The notes below the pieces were generated by a model, which saw nothing but the letters and a program-made list of their open reading frames with translations, did no database searches and was not told the origin of the DNA. From contig NZ_VORZ01000003.1 of NCBI RefSeq assembly GCF_007997305.1, positions 124,001 through 188,000 on the forward strand: a DNA stretch of 64,000 bases. Direction: 5' to 3'. The first letter of the stretch is position 1; every line of letters starts with the position of its first letter. Both the position numbers and the translations under genes were made by a program. Shown here one piece after another: positions 17,412 through 25,298 of this stretch. This stretch comes from Psychrobacter frigidicola. Its GTDB lineage: Bacteria; Pseudomonadota; Gammaproteobacteria; Pseudomonadales; Moraxellaceae.

Positions 17412-17768
17412 CTAGCTTGCATTTTGTCCGGCACAGTTTGGACTGTCAGGGCTTTGACCTTGCCACTCGTCTGGCGTATAAGCATGAATGGCAAGTGCAT
17501 GGACATTACCGCCTTGTGACGTTAGTAAATCTGCTACCAAATCATAAATCAATTGATGGCGTGCGACCAAACGCTTGCCAATAAAGGCATCGCTTACAAT
17601 GGTCAGCTTAAAGTGACTTTCTTTACCTTCAAAATAACCAGCATGGTTCATGGACTCATTAATCAATTCGATATGCTGAGGCTGTAAGGTTTGTACTACC
17701 TCTTTAATGGCAGTAGCGGTAGGAGCAGATCTAGGGGAAGTATTATTAGGGGCAGAAGAGGTGCTCAT
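17412..17768 (-). CDS. BolA-family protein
   Basis: The 118-residue protein has a Ser/Thr/Pro-rich tail of about 20 residues and then the BolA domain: His-Ile-Glu-Leu-Ile-Asn-Glu-Ser, Ser-His-Phe-Lys-Leu-Thr-Ile-Val-Ser, and the signature Ala-Arg-His-Gln-Leu-Ile-Tyr. The conserved His is kept. BolA proteins pair with monothiol glutaredoxins to carry Fe-S clusters or act as stress regulators. The long Ile-His-Ala-Tyr-Thr-Pro-Asp-Glu-Trp end fits BolA rather than the short IbaG/YrbA type. Confidence 0.88.
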   Translation of the reverse strand: MSTSSAPNNTSPRSAPTATAIKEVVQTLQPQHIELINESMNHAGYFEGKESHFKLTIVSDAFIGKRLVARHQLIYDLVADLLTSQGGNVHALAIHAYTPDEWQGQSPDSPNCAGQNAS

Positions 17769-17870
17769 AGCGTTCCTTTATCGAGTGATGGCAAGCAATG
17801 TATGAATGAGTTATCAAGCCATTATAGCAGACGCTGATATGAGCGTAGTGGGCTTATCATTTAAGCACAA

Positions 17871-17911
17871 AAAAGCAGAGCGCAATATATCGTTTGCGCT
17901 CTGCTTTGTTT
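17871..17911 (-). terminator. terminator of the M48 protease gene
   Basis: A perfect 14-bp stem (17872-17885 with 17894-17907) on the minus strand is followed by a T run (the As at 17869-17874). It lies 31 bp past the stop of the protease gene. Confidence 0.88.
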
Positions 17912-17937
17912 TAGCACTTATGATATATCAAAAATGC

Positions 17938-18750
17938 TTAACGGCGTGCTTTTTGATATAGCGGTGTCACCTTAGGCATCAAAGATTGCAGTTGAGCAAT
18001 GCGGTTGCTGCTCGTTGGGTGAGTACTTAAAAATTGTGGTGGCTCGCCTTGGCTGGCACGTTGCATTTTTTGCCATAAGCTAATGGCTGCTTGTGGATTG
18101 TAGCCGGCACGTGCCATTAACTCTAGACCAATTTGATCCGCTTCGCTTTCTTGGGTACGACTGTGAGGACGGCTCAGACCAAAGTCACCCGCTAAATTAG
18201 CTAATTGTGCCTGATTTTGAGAAAGGCCAAAGACGCTAGCAGCAACACCGATACCGGTTTGGGTTGCGTATTCACGTGATAGACGTTCGCGTGAGTGCTC
18301 ACGCAACGCGTGCGCCATCTCGTGACCCATAATTGCTGCAATCTCATCGTCCGTTAAGGTCAAGCGATCAATAATACCGGTATAAAACATAATTTTCCCA
18401 CCCGGCATTACAAACGCATTCAGCTCATTAGACTTAATAGTATGCACTTCCCAGTTCCATTTTGCTGCATCAGGACGATAGACGCCCACTTGACCCACCA
18501 AACGATCGGCAATACCTTTTAAGCGATTGAGTTGTGCTTTATTGGTATCTAATACCCCTTTCTTGCGCGCTTCTTGGATGCTTTTATTATAACTTTGTGC
18601 TGAGAGCTCTAGAACTTGCTCACTTGAGACTAATAGTAACTGCTGACGGTCAACGCCAACCGCGCCAGTACTCGTCGTGGTACTACAACCAGTTAGAGTG
18701 AGGGCTGATAATGATGCCGCCATCACTGTGGTAGTCAATAATTTCTTCAT
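17938..18750 (-). CDS. M48-family metalloprotease lipoprotein (LoiP/BepA-like)
   Basis: The product is 270 residues from the chosen start. It has a lipoprotein signal ending Leu-Thr-Gly-Cys, then the zinc motif His-Glu-Met-Ala-His in Gly-His-Glu-Met-Ala-His-Ala-Leu-Arg-Glu-His, the third-ligand block Glu-Ser-Glu-Ala-Asp-Gln-Ile-Gly, and a C-terminal Ser-Thr-His-Pro-Thr-Ser. This is the layout of small periplasmic M48 proteases that survey outer-membrane protein assembly, such as LoiP (YggG). GAGG lies nine bases before the ATG at 18750, while the ATG at 18759 directly abuts GAGG and is unlikely. Monocistronic. Confidence 0.88.
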   Translation of the reverse strand: MKKLLTTTVMAASLSALTLTGCSTTTSTGAVGVDRQQLLLVSSEQVLELSAQSYNKSIQEARKKGVLDTNKAQLNRLKGIADRLVGQVGVYRPDAAKWNWEVHTIKSNELNAFVMPGGKIMFYTGIIDRLTLTDDEIAAIMGHEMAHALREHSRERLSREYATQTGIGVAASVFGLSQNQAQLANLAGDFGLSRPHSRTQESEADQIGLELMARAGYNPQAAISLWQKMQRASQGEPPQFLSTHPTSSNRIAQLQSLMPKVTPLYQKARR

Positions 18751-18759
18751 AATAAACAT

Positions 18760-19271
18760 CCTCGCTGTAAAATATAAAGTTGAACAAAAAGTAGGGAAAA
18801 CCTAGGTTTACTATTAGATAATACCAATAGAGATATTACTGAATATAAACTCATAAATAGAGCTTAATGGACTATTGAATCATTAAACAAAGATAAATGC
18901 TTAAATTTAGGATGCTAACATCAAGAATGTTAGACTCTAGAGAGCTCATTTGATAATAAGGTTTTATCTAAAGGCAGGGATTAAATTGGAGTCAGTATAA
19001 TAATGATACGCAAATAATACCAGTGCAGTAAAAGTAACAATATAACGCGTCATTGTAAGTAAACTTGTTACGTGTCGATGATGTGTAACTAAAAGTAAAT
19101 ATAGTTGATGAGTATAAACGGTGCTGAACTAAGGTGACATGCCCTTTAATAAAAAAATATTGTAATAATTGACATCATGAAAATAGCTATAAAATCAATA
19201 ATATGCAAGTAACATATCGATAATTCTTATAGTTCCTTCTTCCAATCCTAACAGTAAAGTTAAAAAATAGA
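18760..19271. other. non-coding stretch ahead of the tRNA gene
   Basis: About 510 bp of very AT-rich DNA with no frame of credible length or codon use on either strand. It presumably holds the protease promoter near its left end. Nothing else is recognised. Confidence 0.6.
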
Positions 19272-19299
19272 TTGACAGCGTCACAATATTTGATAGAAT
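19272..19299 (+). promoter_or_regulatory. tRNA-Gly promoter
   Basis: A perfect TTGACA (19272-19277) and TAGAAT (19294-19299) are separated by 16 bp, about 50 bp before the mature tRNA end. Confidence 0.7.
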
Positions 19300-19348
19300 A
19301 GCCAGCCTATCGAGACAACGTTGTTATTAGTTCTCTACGATAGATTAA

Positions 19349-19423
19349 GCGGGAATAGCTCAGTGGTAGAGCATAACCTTGCCAAGGTTGGGGTCGAGAG
19401 TTCGAATCTCTTTTCCCGCTCCA
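19349..19423 (+). tRNA. tRNA-Gly (anticodon GCC), CCA encoded
   Basis: A full cloverleaf can be drawn: acceptor GCGGGAA with TTCCCGC, D arm GCTC/GAGC, anticodon stem TAACC/GGTTG with loop TTGCCAA (anticodon GCC), T arm GAGAG-TTCGAAT-CTCTT with one G-T pair, discriminator T and encoded CCA. No att-like duplication of its 3' end was seen nearby, so it does not seem to carry an integrated element. Confidence 0.96.
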
Positions 19424-19444
19424 AATATGGCTTGAAAAAGCACT

Positions 19445-19474
19445 AAAGCTTCACTTCATTGTGAGGCTTTTTTT
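19445..19474 (+). terminator. terminator after tRNA-Gly
   Basis: AAAGCTTCAC pairs with GTGAGGCTTT (one G-T pair) and a T run follows. The next 370 bp up to the SDR gene hold only AT-rich spacer. Confidence 0.75.
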
Positions 19475-19851
19475 ATGTCTGAACGTTTTTGGCTCTATGC
19501 TAATAAATAATAAGTAATAACTAAACAACTTAAAGTCTACTTAAGTTAGTAGTCGCAGCTAAGCACAATTAACTTAGCGTCAGTTGTTGCAAATAATAAT
19601 TACAAAAAAGTCATGAAGGTAGCACAGTATACTGCGATGAGACGCCCATACTAGTGAGGCTTTCAAATATTAAGCACATACATATATAAGTTTGCAGACA
19701 AAAATGGTATTTATAAATATTGTATTGGTTGAGGTGATATAGCGTCCAATGTCACAAGCTATAGTGATTGACTATAATTATAAAACCAACATTGATAACT
19801 ATCATATTTGGTCTGCAGATTTAATAATAAATAACTATAAGAGGTACTAAG

Positions 19852-20646
19852 ATGCAAGAATTTAAACATAAAGAATTTAACGAGTTATTCGATTTATCTG
19901 GCAAAACAGCCATCGTTACTGGCGGTGCTAATGGTATCGGTAAAGCAACGGCGCTACGTTTAGCACAAGCTGGCGCTAATATTGCGATTGCTGATTTAAA
20001 ACTGGATGATGCCAAAGCAGCTATCAAAGATATCGAAGCATTAGGCGTTAAAGGTCTCGCAGTAGAATGTAATATTCTAAAAGACGATGACTTAGTCGCC
20101 ATGGTTGATAAAGTGATGTCAGAATTTGGCAGTATTAATATTTTGATTAATAACGCTGGTGGCGGTGGCGGTGGTCGTGAAAACCCCTCTAAGATATCTG
20201 TTGATGATATCCGTCGCGATTTTGAATTAAACGTCTTTAGTGGCTGGCGTCTCAGCCAATTATGTGTACCACACATGAAAGAGTCAGGCTACGGCTCTAT
20301 CGTGTTTACCACATCAATGTCGAGTGTCAATAAAGATCCAAACATGAGCGGTTATGCAGGCTCAAAAGCAGCAGTCAATCATATGGTCGCGAATTTAGCC
20401 CATGACTTTGGTCCTGAAGTGCGTATTAATGCGGTTGGTCCAGGTGCCACTCGTACTGACGCGCTAAAAACAGTGTTAACCCCAGAGATTGAAAAGAGTA
20501 TGCTTGCTCATACGCCTATCCATCGTTTGGGTGAAGCGGATGATATCGCTGGTGCTATGCTGTATTTTGCATCTCCGATTTCTCAGTGGGTAAGTGGTCA
20601 GACTATCTTTGTGAATGGTGGCGGCGTACAAACGCTTGACCAGTAA
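19852..20646 (+). CDS. hdhA: SDR oxidoreductase, 7-alpha-hydroxysteroid dehydrogenase-like
   Basis: This 264-residue short-chain dehydrogenase has the cofactor motif Thr-Gly-Gly-Ala-Asn-Gly-Ile-Gly (about 23-30), Asn-Asn-Ala-Gly, and catalytic Ser-x-Tyr-x-x-x-Lys (Ser-Gly-Tyr-Ala-Gly-Ser-Lys). An Asp after beta-2 (Ile-Ala-Asp-Leu) indicates NAD(H). The block Thr-Asp-Ala-Leu-Lys-x-Val-Leu-Thr-Pro-Glu-Ile-Glu and the Gly-rich loop after Asn-Asn-Ala-Gly follow E. coli HdhA closely. The natural substrate in a non-intestinal bacterium is unlikely to be bile acid and is unknown. AGAGG lies ahead of the ATG. Monocistronic, with a strong terminator after it. Confidence 0.85.
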   Translation: MQEFKHKEFNELFDLSGKTAIVTGGANGIGKATALRLAQAGANIAIADLKLDDAKAAIKDIEALGVKGLAVECNILKDDDLVAMVDKVMSEFGSINILINNAGGGGGGRENPSKISVDDIRRDFELNVFSGWRLSQLCVPHMKESGYGSIVFTTSMSSVNKDPNMSGYAGSKAAVNHMVANLAHDFGPEVRINAVGPGATRTDALKTVLTPEIEKSMLAHTPIHRLGEADDIAGAMLYFASPISQWVSGQTIFVNGGGVQTLDQ

Positions 20647-20715
20647 ATATTAGATAAATATATAATTGCTTAATTTTAAGTAAATAGTCTTTTCTTAAAT
20701 GATGTTTTAGCAAAT

Positions 20716-20766
20716 AAAAAGCGCCACCCCGCTCCTGTTATAACAAGAGCAGGGTGGCGCTTTTTT
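20716..20766. terminator. bidirectional terminator
   Basis: A very stable stem (AAAAAGCGCCACCC and GCTC on the left, GAGC and GGGTGGCGCTTTTT on the right, one internal mismatch) lies between convergent genes. Confidence 0.92.
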
Positions 20767-20813
20767 ACTGCCTAACTTTTAGTTTATTCTTAAGTTATCG
20801 GTCTCTAAATTGC

Positions 20814-21266
20814 TTACTCTTTACGTCCTGTAGCTTTCATCAAGCTATTAGCAACCCACGCTGGACCAATTAACAAAAACTGTAGATCTTCAAAAAATGA
20901 CGGTTTTTTACCTTCAATTTTATGTCCAACGAACTGCCCAATCCAAGCGACAATAAAAACAGCTGCCCAAACTTTGAAGCCCACTGGTAGAAATGCCATT
21001 ACCGACAGGCAAATCAAGATAAATATTCCCATTGCCATAAATAGCGGTGTAGAGAGTTGCATATAAAATAGCAGTACTAAGGCACTCAGCACTAAAGTGA
21101 ACCAGACTGATAGTGACATGCCCATACCTAAAATACTAATAAAAATAGTAGGCACACATAACCAATGAATTTTTTTATTAATCAGGTTTTGGTGACTGAC
21201 AGCGTATTCGGACAACCATTGTTCCAATGATCGTTTTGACATCCGATGTTGACGAGTACGAGACAT
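20814..21266 (-). CDS. DUF962 / Mpo1-like membrane protein
   Basis: A 150-residue protein of the DUF962 (YGL010w/Mpo1) family. It has an N-terminal Tyr-Ala-Val-Ser-His-Gln-Asn motif, Lys-Ile-His-Trp-Leu-Cys-Val-Pro, several hydrophobic segments, and Trp-Ile-Gly-Gln-Phe-Val-Gly-His-Lys-Ile-Glu-Gly-Lys-Lys-Pro. These His residues are the conserved metal-site candidates. Yeast Mpo1 is an Fe(II) dioxygenase that alpha-oxidises 2-hydroxy fatty acids; the bacterial role is inferred. The ATG at 21266 has AAGGAGG ahead and is preferred to the upstream in-frame ATG at 21308. Confidence 0.82.
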   Translation of the reverse strand: MSRTRQHRMSKRSLEQWLSEYAVSHQNLINKKIHWLCVPTIFISILGMGMSLSVWFTLVLSALVLLFYMQLSTPLFMAMGIFILICLSVMAFLPVGFKVWAAVFIVAWIGQFVGHKIEGKKPSFFEDLQFLLIGPAWVANSLMKATGRKE

Positions 21267-21391
21267 ACTAACCTCCTTGTTAGTGAATGAATCATTAAAA
21301 ATTAACAATTAGGAAGCAATTATTTAAAAGCTCTATTAACCTTTGTAGCACTATTCAGGCCAGTTCGCCACTGTATGTTTTATTCTTATCT

Positions 21392-22144
21392 TTATACCTG
21401 TGCCGCTTTTAAAGCATTCTGCTCGCTACGGTGCCACTCATACAATCCAACAAATGAATTGACTTGGTACACCATAGTTTGAATGGCAAAGATATAATTT
21501 CCTGACATTAAGTTGACCGTTAACCATACGAAGTTTGAAATAATCCATAGCCACCAGTTAAAGGAATAGCGCAAAATCATCGCTGCTTGTGCCGTAATCG
21601 ATAATATAAAAGCGATGACGTTAATCCAAAAGAAAGAGATAAAGCCCAAAAATAGGCTGCTGTCATCTTCTACTACTGCAAAACCATAGCTGGCAAGCAA
21701 GTTATTGACAGTCGGAAACAGTGCCAGACCAATAACCATAAAGGTACCCGTAATCAGCCAAACCCATTTATTGGCCGATTTGGGTATCATGTCGCCATCA
21801 GCATCCGTATTCTTTGACCAATAAAACAGCCCGTAGACGTGGGTAAAAAAGTTAAATAGCGGCGCGAGCATTAAGCCCACTGAACCTGCCGTCGCCTGTA
21901 CCACGACTTCGCCTGAAGTCGCTGCCATACCGAAACCATTACCCAGTATATTTTTGCGGAAGGACAGCGATACCACACAGATTAGGCCGATAAAGGACAC
22001 GCCTAAATAAAACATGTCTAAAGTGGTGTGCTCAGTGGTTAACCAAAATCCTGCAGATAAGGCGGCTACTCCGCAAAGGAACCACGTGACAATCCATTGC
22101 ATCGACCATTTTCCGGCGATGTTATCGAGTAGCTGAATGCGCAT
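21392..22144 (-). CDS. pnuC: PnuC-type nicotinamide riboside transporter
   Basis: A 250-residue inner-membrane protein with seven or more hydrophobic segments and the PnuC pattern of Asn-Ile-Leu-Gly-Asn and Trp-Trp-Leu-Trp-Ile-Ile-x-Asn-Phe-Val-Trp. It carries nicotinamide riboside down its gradient, made one-way by phosphorylation inside. The next gene upstream on the same strand (gap 156 bp) encodes a ribosylnicotinamide kinase domain, which fits that mechanism exactly. Residue count and the final Tyr-Glu-Trp-His-Arg are usual for the family. Confidence 0.9.
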   Translation of the reverse strand: MRIQLLDNIAGKWSMQWIVTWFLCGVAALSAGFWLTTEHTTLDMFYLGVSFIGLICVVSLSFRKNILGNGFGMAATSGEVVVQATAGSVGLMLAPLFNFFTHVYGLFYWSKNTDADGDMIPKSANKWVWLITGTFMVIGLALFPTVNNLLASYGFAVVEDDSSLFLGFISFFWINVIAFILSITAQAAMILRYSFNWWLWIISNFVWLTVNLMSGNYIFAIQTMVYQVNSFVGLYEWHRSEQNALKAAQV

Positions 22145-22300
22145 AACTCTATTGTCCTCAAAATTGTACTTAAAAAATTGCTATCAGATCTACCTATATT
22201 AAGATGCTGACAGCAAAGTTATTATTATAAATTTAGTGTGACTCAGTTTTTTTAGATGTTTTTTAAGTATATATCTTTAAAGTCAGAAAGGATGAGTATT

Positions 22301-23344
22301 TTATTTTTTACCATAAATATATTGGTCAATAAAGCTAACCGCTTGTTGATAACGCGCATCGTAATCTGGCTTATCAATCAGATACGGTTCAATATTATGA
22401 CGAGTAAAAATAGCCAATAACCGCTGCTCAAAACGTCCACGTGCATCCGGATTACCCAAGGAGCGCATGCCATCAGCAACCCATGGCGTATTGTTATCGA
22501 GCATAATAGTATGGTCCAAACGGAACTCATCAACACAGGCGGTAACGAATGGATGCGTACGACCCTCATATTCCTCACAAAATGCTTGTGTGGTTACAAA
22601 GTCAGTATCAATGATAGTTACTGGCGCGGTAGCATTAGCGGCTGCCTCGCGTATCGCTTGAGCATGATTGAGGGCAATGGGGCCATAGTCGCTGTATTGC
22701 AGCCCAATCTCACTACCGCCCAAATCTGTGCCTACATACAGCCGCCCCATCTCTAATACAAAGCTGGCACCATAATAGTTGGCAAGCTTATGCACTAACG
22801 TGGTTTTACCTGAGCTTTCACCGCCGACAATAGCCACGGTCTTAGTATAGTCACCACGCGCTTGCGGATGAATCGCTGACCAATAGCCAATAGGGTCACA
22901 AGCGATAGCATAAGAATCGAACTCTAGTTGCAATGGGGTAGTGATGACCGTCATTGCTAATTGCTCACGCGTACCGTCTTGCGCCAATGGGTGGTTTTCA
23001 GCAATGAATAATACGGCGTCAGTTGGCAAACTCAAATCATCAATAACGCGCTGCAGCTTAGCATTACTGGCAGGAATATCTATTGACACATCATCGAAGT
23101 TTTCATGTAAAGGTAGCGCGATTTCATCAGTGGTATGAATTTGGATAAATGGCAGCTCAGCACAAGCCATCTGTAGCCAACGCGCTTTATCTTGCAAAGT
23201 AATATTAAAGTTAGGATGTGGTGCAGGATGTGTGGTGATAATAATGTGTAGGATTTTTGCCTGACCAGCAGCAGCCAAAATACTGCGCATCTCTCCCAAA
23301 TGCAGTGGTTCAAAATGACCGATTATAATACCTGTATTGACCAT
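22301..23344 (-). CDS. nadR: NadR-like protein: ribosylnicotinamide kinase with a degenerate adenylyltransferase domain
   Basis: The 347-residue protein lacks the DNA-binding domain of enteric NadR. Residues 1-160 form a nucleotidylyl-transferase domain beginning Gly-His-Phe-Glu-Pro-Leu-His-Leu-Gly-Glu, and residues 165-345 a kinase domain with an intact P-loop Gly-Gly-Glu-Ser-Ser-Gly-Lys-Thr-Thr-Leu. In the first domain the family His-x-Gly-His reads His-Leu-Gly-Glu, and the Ile-Ser-x-Thr-x-Ile-Arg motif before the Tyr-Trp junction is not recognisable (Asp-Ser-Tyr-Ala-Ile-Ala-Cys). The kinase probably makes NMN from riboside imported by PnuC, while NMN adenylylation may depend on another enzyme (inference). 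Confidence 0.82.
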   Translation of the reverse strand: MVNTGIIIGHFEPLHLGEMRSILAAAGQAKILHIIITTHPAPHPNFNITLQDKARWLQMACAELPFIQIHTTDEIALPLHENFDDVSIDIPASNAKLQRVIDDLSLPTDAVLFIAENHPLAQDGTREQLAMTVITTPLQLEFDSYAIACDPIGYWSAIHPQARGDYTKTVAIVGGESSGKTTLVHKLANYYGASFVLEMGRLYVGTDLGGSEIGLQYSDYGPIALNHAQAIREAAANATAPVTIIDTDFVTTQAFCEEYEGRTHPFVTACVDEFRLDHTIMLDNNTPWVADGMRSLGNPDARGRFEQRLLAIFTRHNIEPYLIDKPDYDARYQQAVSFIDQYIYGKK

Positions 23345-23739
23345 GATAGACCTTATATTATGAGTTATAAATTTTATCGTATGTGAATGGACGGCCGACT
23401 TAGCCTATAAATAAACTATGAGCATGGTATAAAGGTTTGCGAGCTGATACAGGTAGGTTATTGTAAAAAGTGACAAGATTATAATAAGTAGATGTAAAAA
23501 GGGCGGGTTGCTAGCAATCATATAGCAGCGTCACCGTAATAATAGAGCAATAAGCCTACTTCTGAAACATTTTGAAATAATTATTTAAAATCAGGGGGTT
23601 ATAGACTATTAATGAGAGCTAAAAGCAAGTTTGGTTAGCATAAAGTCACAAAGTACACCTACTTTGCCAACAGTCAATCAATATATGCTTGCTATACTTA
23701 TTCTTAAGTTAAACAGACTAATTAAAAGAGGTATGAGTC
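23345..23739. other. divergent spacer
   Basis: This 395-bp AT-rich stretch lies between the nadR-like and PspC genes. It must contain both promoters; a TATACT at about 23692 is the best -10 for the plus strand. No RNA, repeat or small coding frame was recognised. Confidence 0.5.
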
Positions 23740-23952
23740 TTGGCTAAATTAGCAAAGTTACATCGCTCAAATAATAATAAGATGATTGCTGGTGTCATGG
23801 GTGGTATCGCAGAATATGTAGGCTGGTCTCCAATGTGGGTGCGGTTGCTATTCGTTATCGTATCTTCCCTAAGCGCAGCAGTGCCGGGTATTTTAATTTA
23901 TATTGTTCTATGGATTATTATGCCAAAAGCTACTGGTCAATCTTATCAATAA
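23740..23952 (+). CDS. PspC-domain membrane protein, TTG start
   Basis: A 70-residue PspC protein: basic N-terminus, Met-Ile-Ala-Gly-Val-Met-Gly-Gly-Ile-Ala-Glu-Tyr, Trp-Val-Arg-Leu-Leu-Phe, then one hydrophobic helix ending Trp-Ile-Ile-Met-Pro. The conserved Gly-Val-x-Gly-Gly-Ile-Ala core is complete. The only start with a ribosome site is TTG at 23740 (GAGG at 23728-23731, 8-base spacing). An ATG at 23734 in another frame ends after four codons. Such stand-alone PspC proteins occur without the Psp operon and have no settled role. Confidence 0.82.
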   Translation: MAKLAKLHRSNNNKMIAGVMGGIAEYVGWSPMWVRLLFVIVSSLSAAVPGILIYIVLWIIMPKATGQSYQ

Positions 23953-23990
23953 CTAAGCACTAGCTACTAAAACTAAGCACTAGCTACTAA
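23951..23990 (+). repeat. perfect 20-bp tandem duplication
   Basis: Two exact copies of AACTAAGCACTAGCTACTAA lie head to tail. The first begins within the TAA stop of the PspC gene. No RNA structure is obvious. Confidence 0.95.
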
Positions 23991-24073
23991 AAAATTTAAG
24001 TAAAATGAAGAAATATTAGCTCATAAAAAACAAAAGCCTGACTAACAGGATACCGGTAATACACTTTTCCTCC

Positions 24074-24108
24074 TACCCAGATGTTCATTCATCTGGGTAT
24101 TTTTTTTG
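24074..24108 (+). terminator. terminator after the PspC gene
   Basis: A perfect 10-bp stem TACCCAGATG/CATCTGGGTA with loop TTCATT is followed by nine Ts or near-Ts. Confidence 0.92.
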
Positions 24109-24201
24109 TACGTGATAAAAAGAGCAGACGATATAAATTTAATTACTGTAAATATGGATAAAATAGCCGTTTTTTAGTAAGGTAAGCAGGTTAATAGACA
24201 G

Positions 24202-24251
24202 GTAGCCGCATAGGCTGCACAAACTTGTCGCTTGAACGCGGCTTAAGTTTG
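24202..24251 (+). other. structured leader ahead of glyQ (two hairpins)
   Basis: Hairpin 1 pairs 24202-24207 (GTAGCC) with 24213-24218 (GGCTGC). Hairpin 2 pairs CAAACTT-GTCGC (24220-24231) with GCGGC-TT-AAGTTTG (24238-24251), loop TTGAAC, with a two-base bulge. They end 33 bases before the glyQ ATG and no T run follows, so they are not a plain terminator. No glycine riboswitch or T-box signature was recognised. Confidence 0.5.
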
Positions 24252-24284
24252 GTCTAACCCTTTTCATTCCACAGTGACTTTCCT

Positions 24285-25289
24285 ATGACATCGCAACCGC
24301 TGACTTTCCAAGACTTAATTTTAACCCTACAAAATTACTGGGCAGATAGGGGCTGCGTAATACTGCAACCTTACGATATGGAAGTAGGTGCCGGTACTTT
24401 TCATACCGCTACTTTCTTGCGCTCGTTAGGGCCTGAGCGCTGGAACGCCGCTTATGTGCAGCCGTCCCGCCGTCCAACTGATGGGCGCTATGGTGATAAC
24501 CCCAATCGTCTGCAACACTATTATCAGTTCCAAGTGGTGCTCAAGCCCAATCCGCCCAATATGCAAGAGCTATATTTAGGCTCGCTAAAAGCCATTGGTA
24601 TTGATCCGCTAGTGCATGACGTACGTTTTGTTGAAGACAACTGGGAATCACCAACGTTAGGCGCGTGGGGTCTGGGTTGGGAGATTTGGCTCAACGGCAT
24701 GGAAGTCACCCAGTTTACTTACTTCCAGCAAGTCGGCGGTATTGAGTGCTTCCCAGTTACTGGTGAGATTACTTATGGTCTTGAGCGCTTGGCAATGTAT
24801 GTGCAAGGCGTTGATAGCGTTTATGATTTGGTATGGGCGGACGGTGAATTTGGCCGCGTCACTTATGGCGATGTCTTTCATCAAAACGAAGTAGAGCAGT
24901 CCACTTATAACTTTGAGCATGCCGATGTGCCAAAAATGGGCGAGCTCTTTGACTTCTATGAGCAGCAAGCGGATAAGTTGGTGGAAGCAGGTTTGCCGTT
25001 ACCGGCCTATGAGATGGTGCTAAAAGCCTCACATGCTTTTAATTTACTAGATGCTCGTGGCGCTATTTCAGTCACTGAGCGTCAGCGCTTTATTCTACGT
25101 GTACGTACGTTATCGCGGAAGGTTGCTTTGGGTTATGTTGAAGCCCGAGCGAAATTAGGTTTCCCATTGGCTGATGAGGCGCATCGCCAAGCTGCTTTGG
25201 ATAAGTATTTGCCTAAAGAGGCGCATGCTGAAGTTAGTGAAGATAAGCAAGCTGCTAAAAATAAATCTACCCAAAAAAATAATAAATAG
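24285..25289 (+). CDS. glyQ: glycyl-tRNA synthetase alpha subunit
   Basis: A 334-residue class II synthetase alpha chain of the alpha2beta2 type. The N-terminal Phe-Gln-Asp-Leu-Ile-Leu-x-Leu-Gln-x-Tyr-Trp-Ala, Gly-Ala-Gly-Thr-Phe-His-x-Ala-Thr-Phe and [12 protein letters not shown] blocks are unmistakable. The extra length over the usual 300 residues is a Lys/Asn-rich C-terminal tail. It contains the catalytic site for glycyl adenylate. glyS starts 9 bp after its stop. Confidence 0.97.
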   Translation: MTSQPLTFQDLILTLQNYWADRGCVILQPYDMEVGAGTFHTATFLRSLGPERWNAAYVQPSRRPTDGRYGDNPNRLQHYYQFQVVLKPNPPNMQELYLGSLKAIGIDPLVHDVRFVEDNWESPTLGAWGLGWEIWLNGMEVTQFTYFQQVGGIECFPVTGEITYGLERLAMYVQGVDSVYDLVWADGEFGRVTYGDVFHQNEVEQSTYNFEHADVPKMGELFDFYEQQADKLVEAGLPLPAYEMVLKASHAFNLLDARGAISVTERQRFILRVRTLSRKVALGYVEARAKLGFPLADEAHRQAALDKYLPKEAHAEVSEDKQAAKNKSTQKNNK

Positions 25290-25298
25290 GAGCATCCC

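Noticed and set aside
19349..19851. integrated element at tRNA-Gly
   Set aside because: No integrase, no repeat of the tRNA 3' end and only housekeeping genes follow.
19821..20276. 151-codon minus-strand frame over the SDR gene
   Set aside because: It is antisense to a well-supported dehydrogenase and rich in Pro/Ser from reversed Gly and Ala codons.
24121..24284. glycine riboswitch or T-box ahead of glyQ
   Set aside because: The hairpins present do not show the conserved cores of either class, and no T run forms a terminator there.
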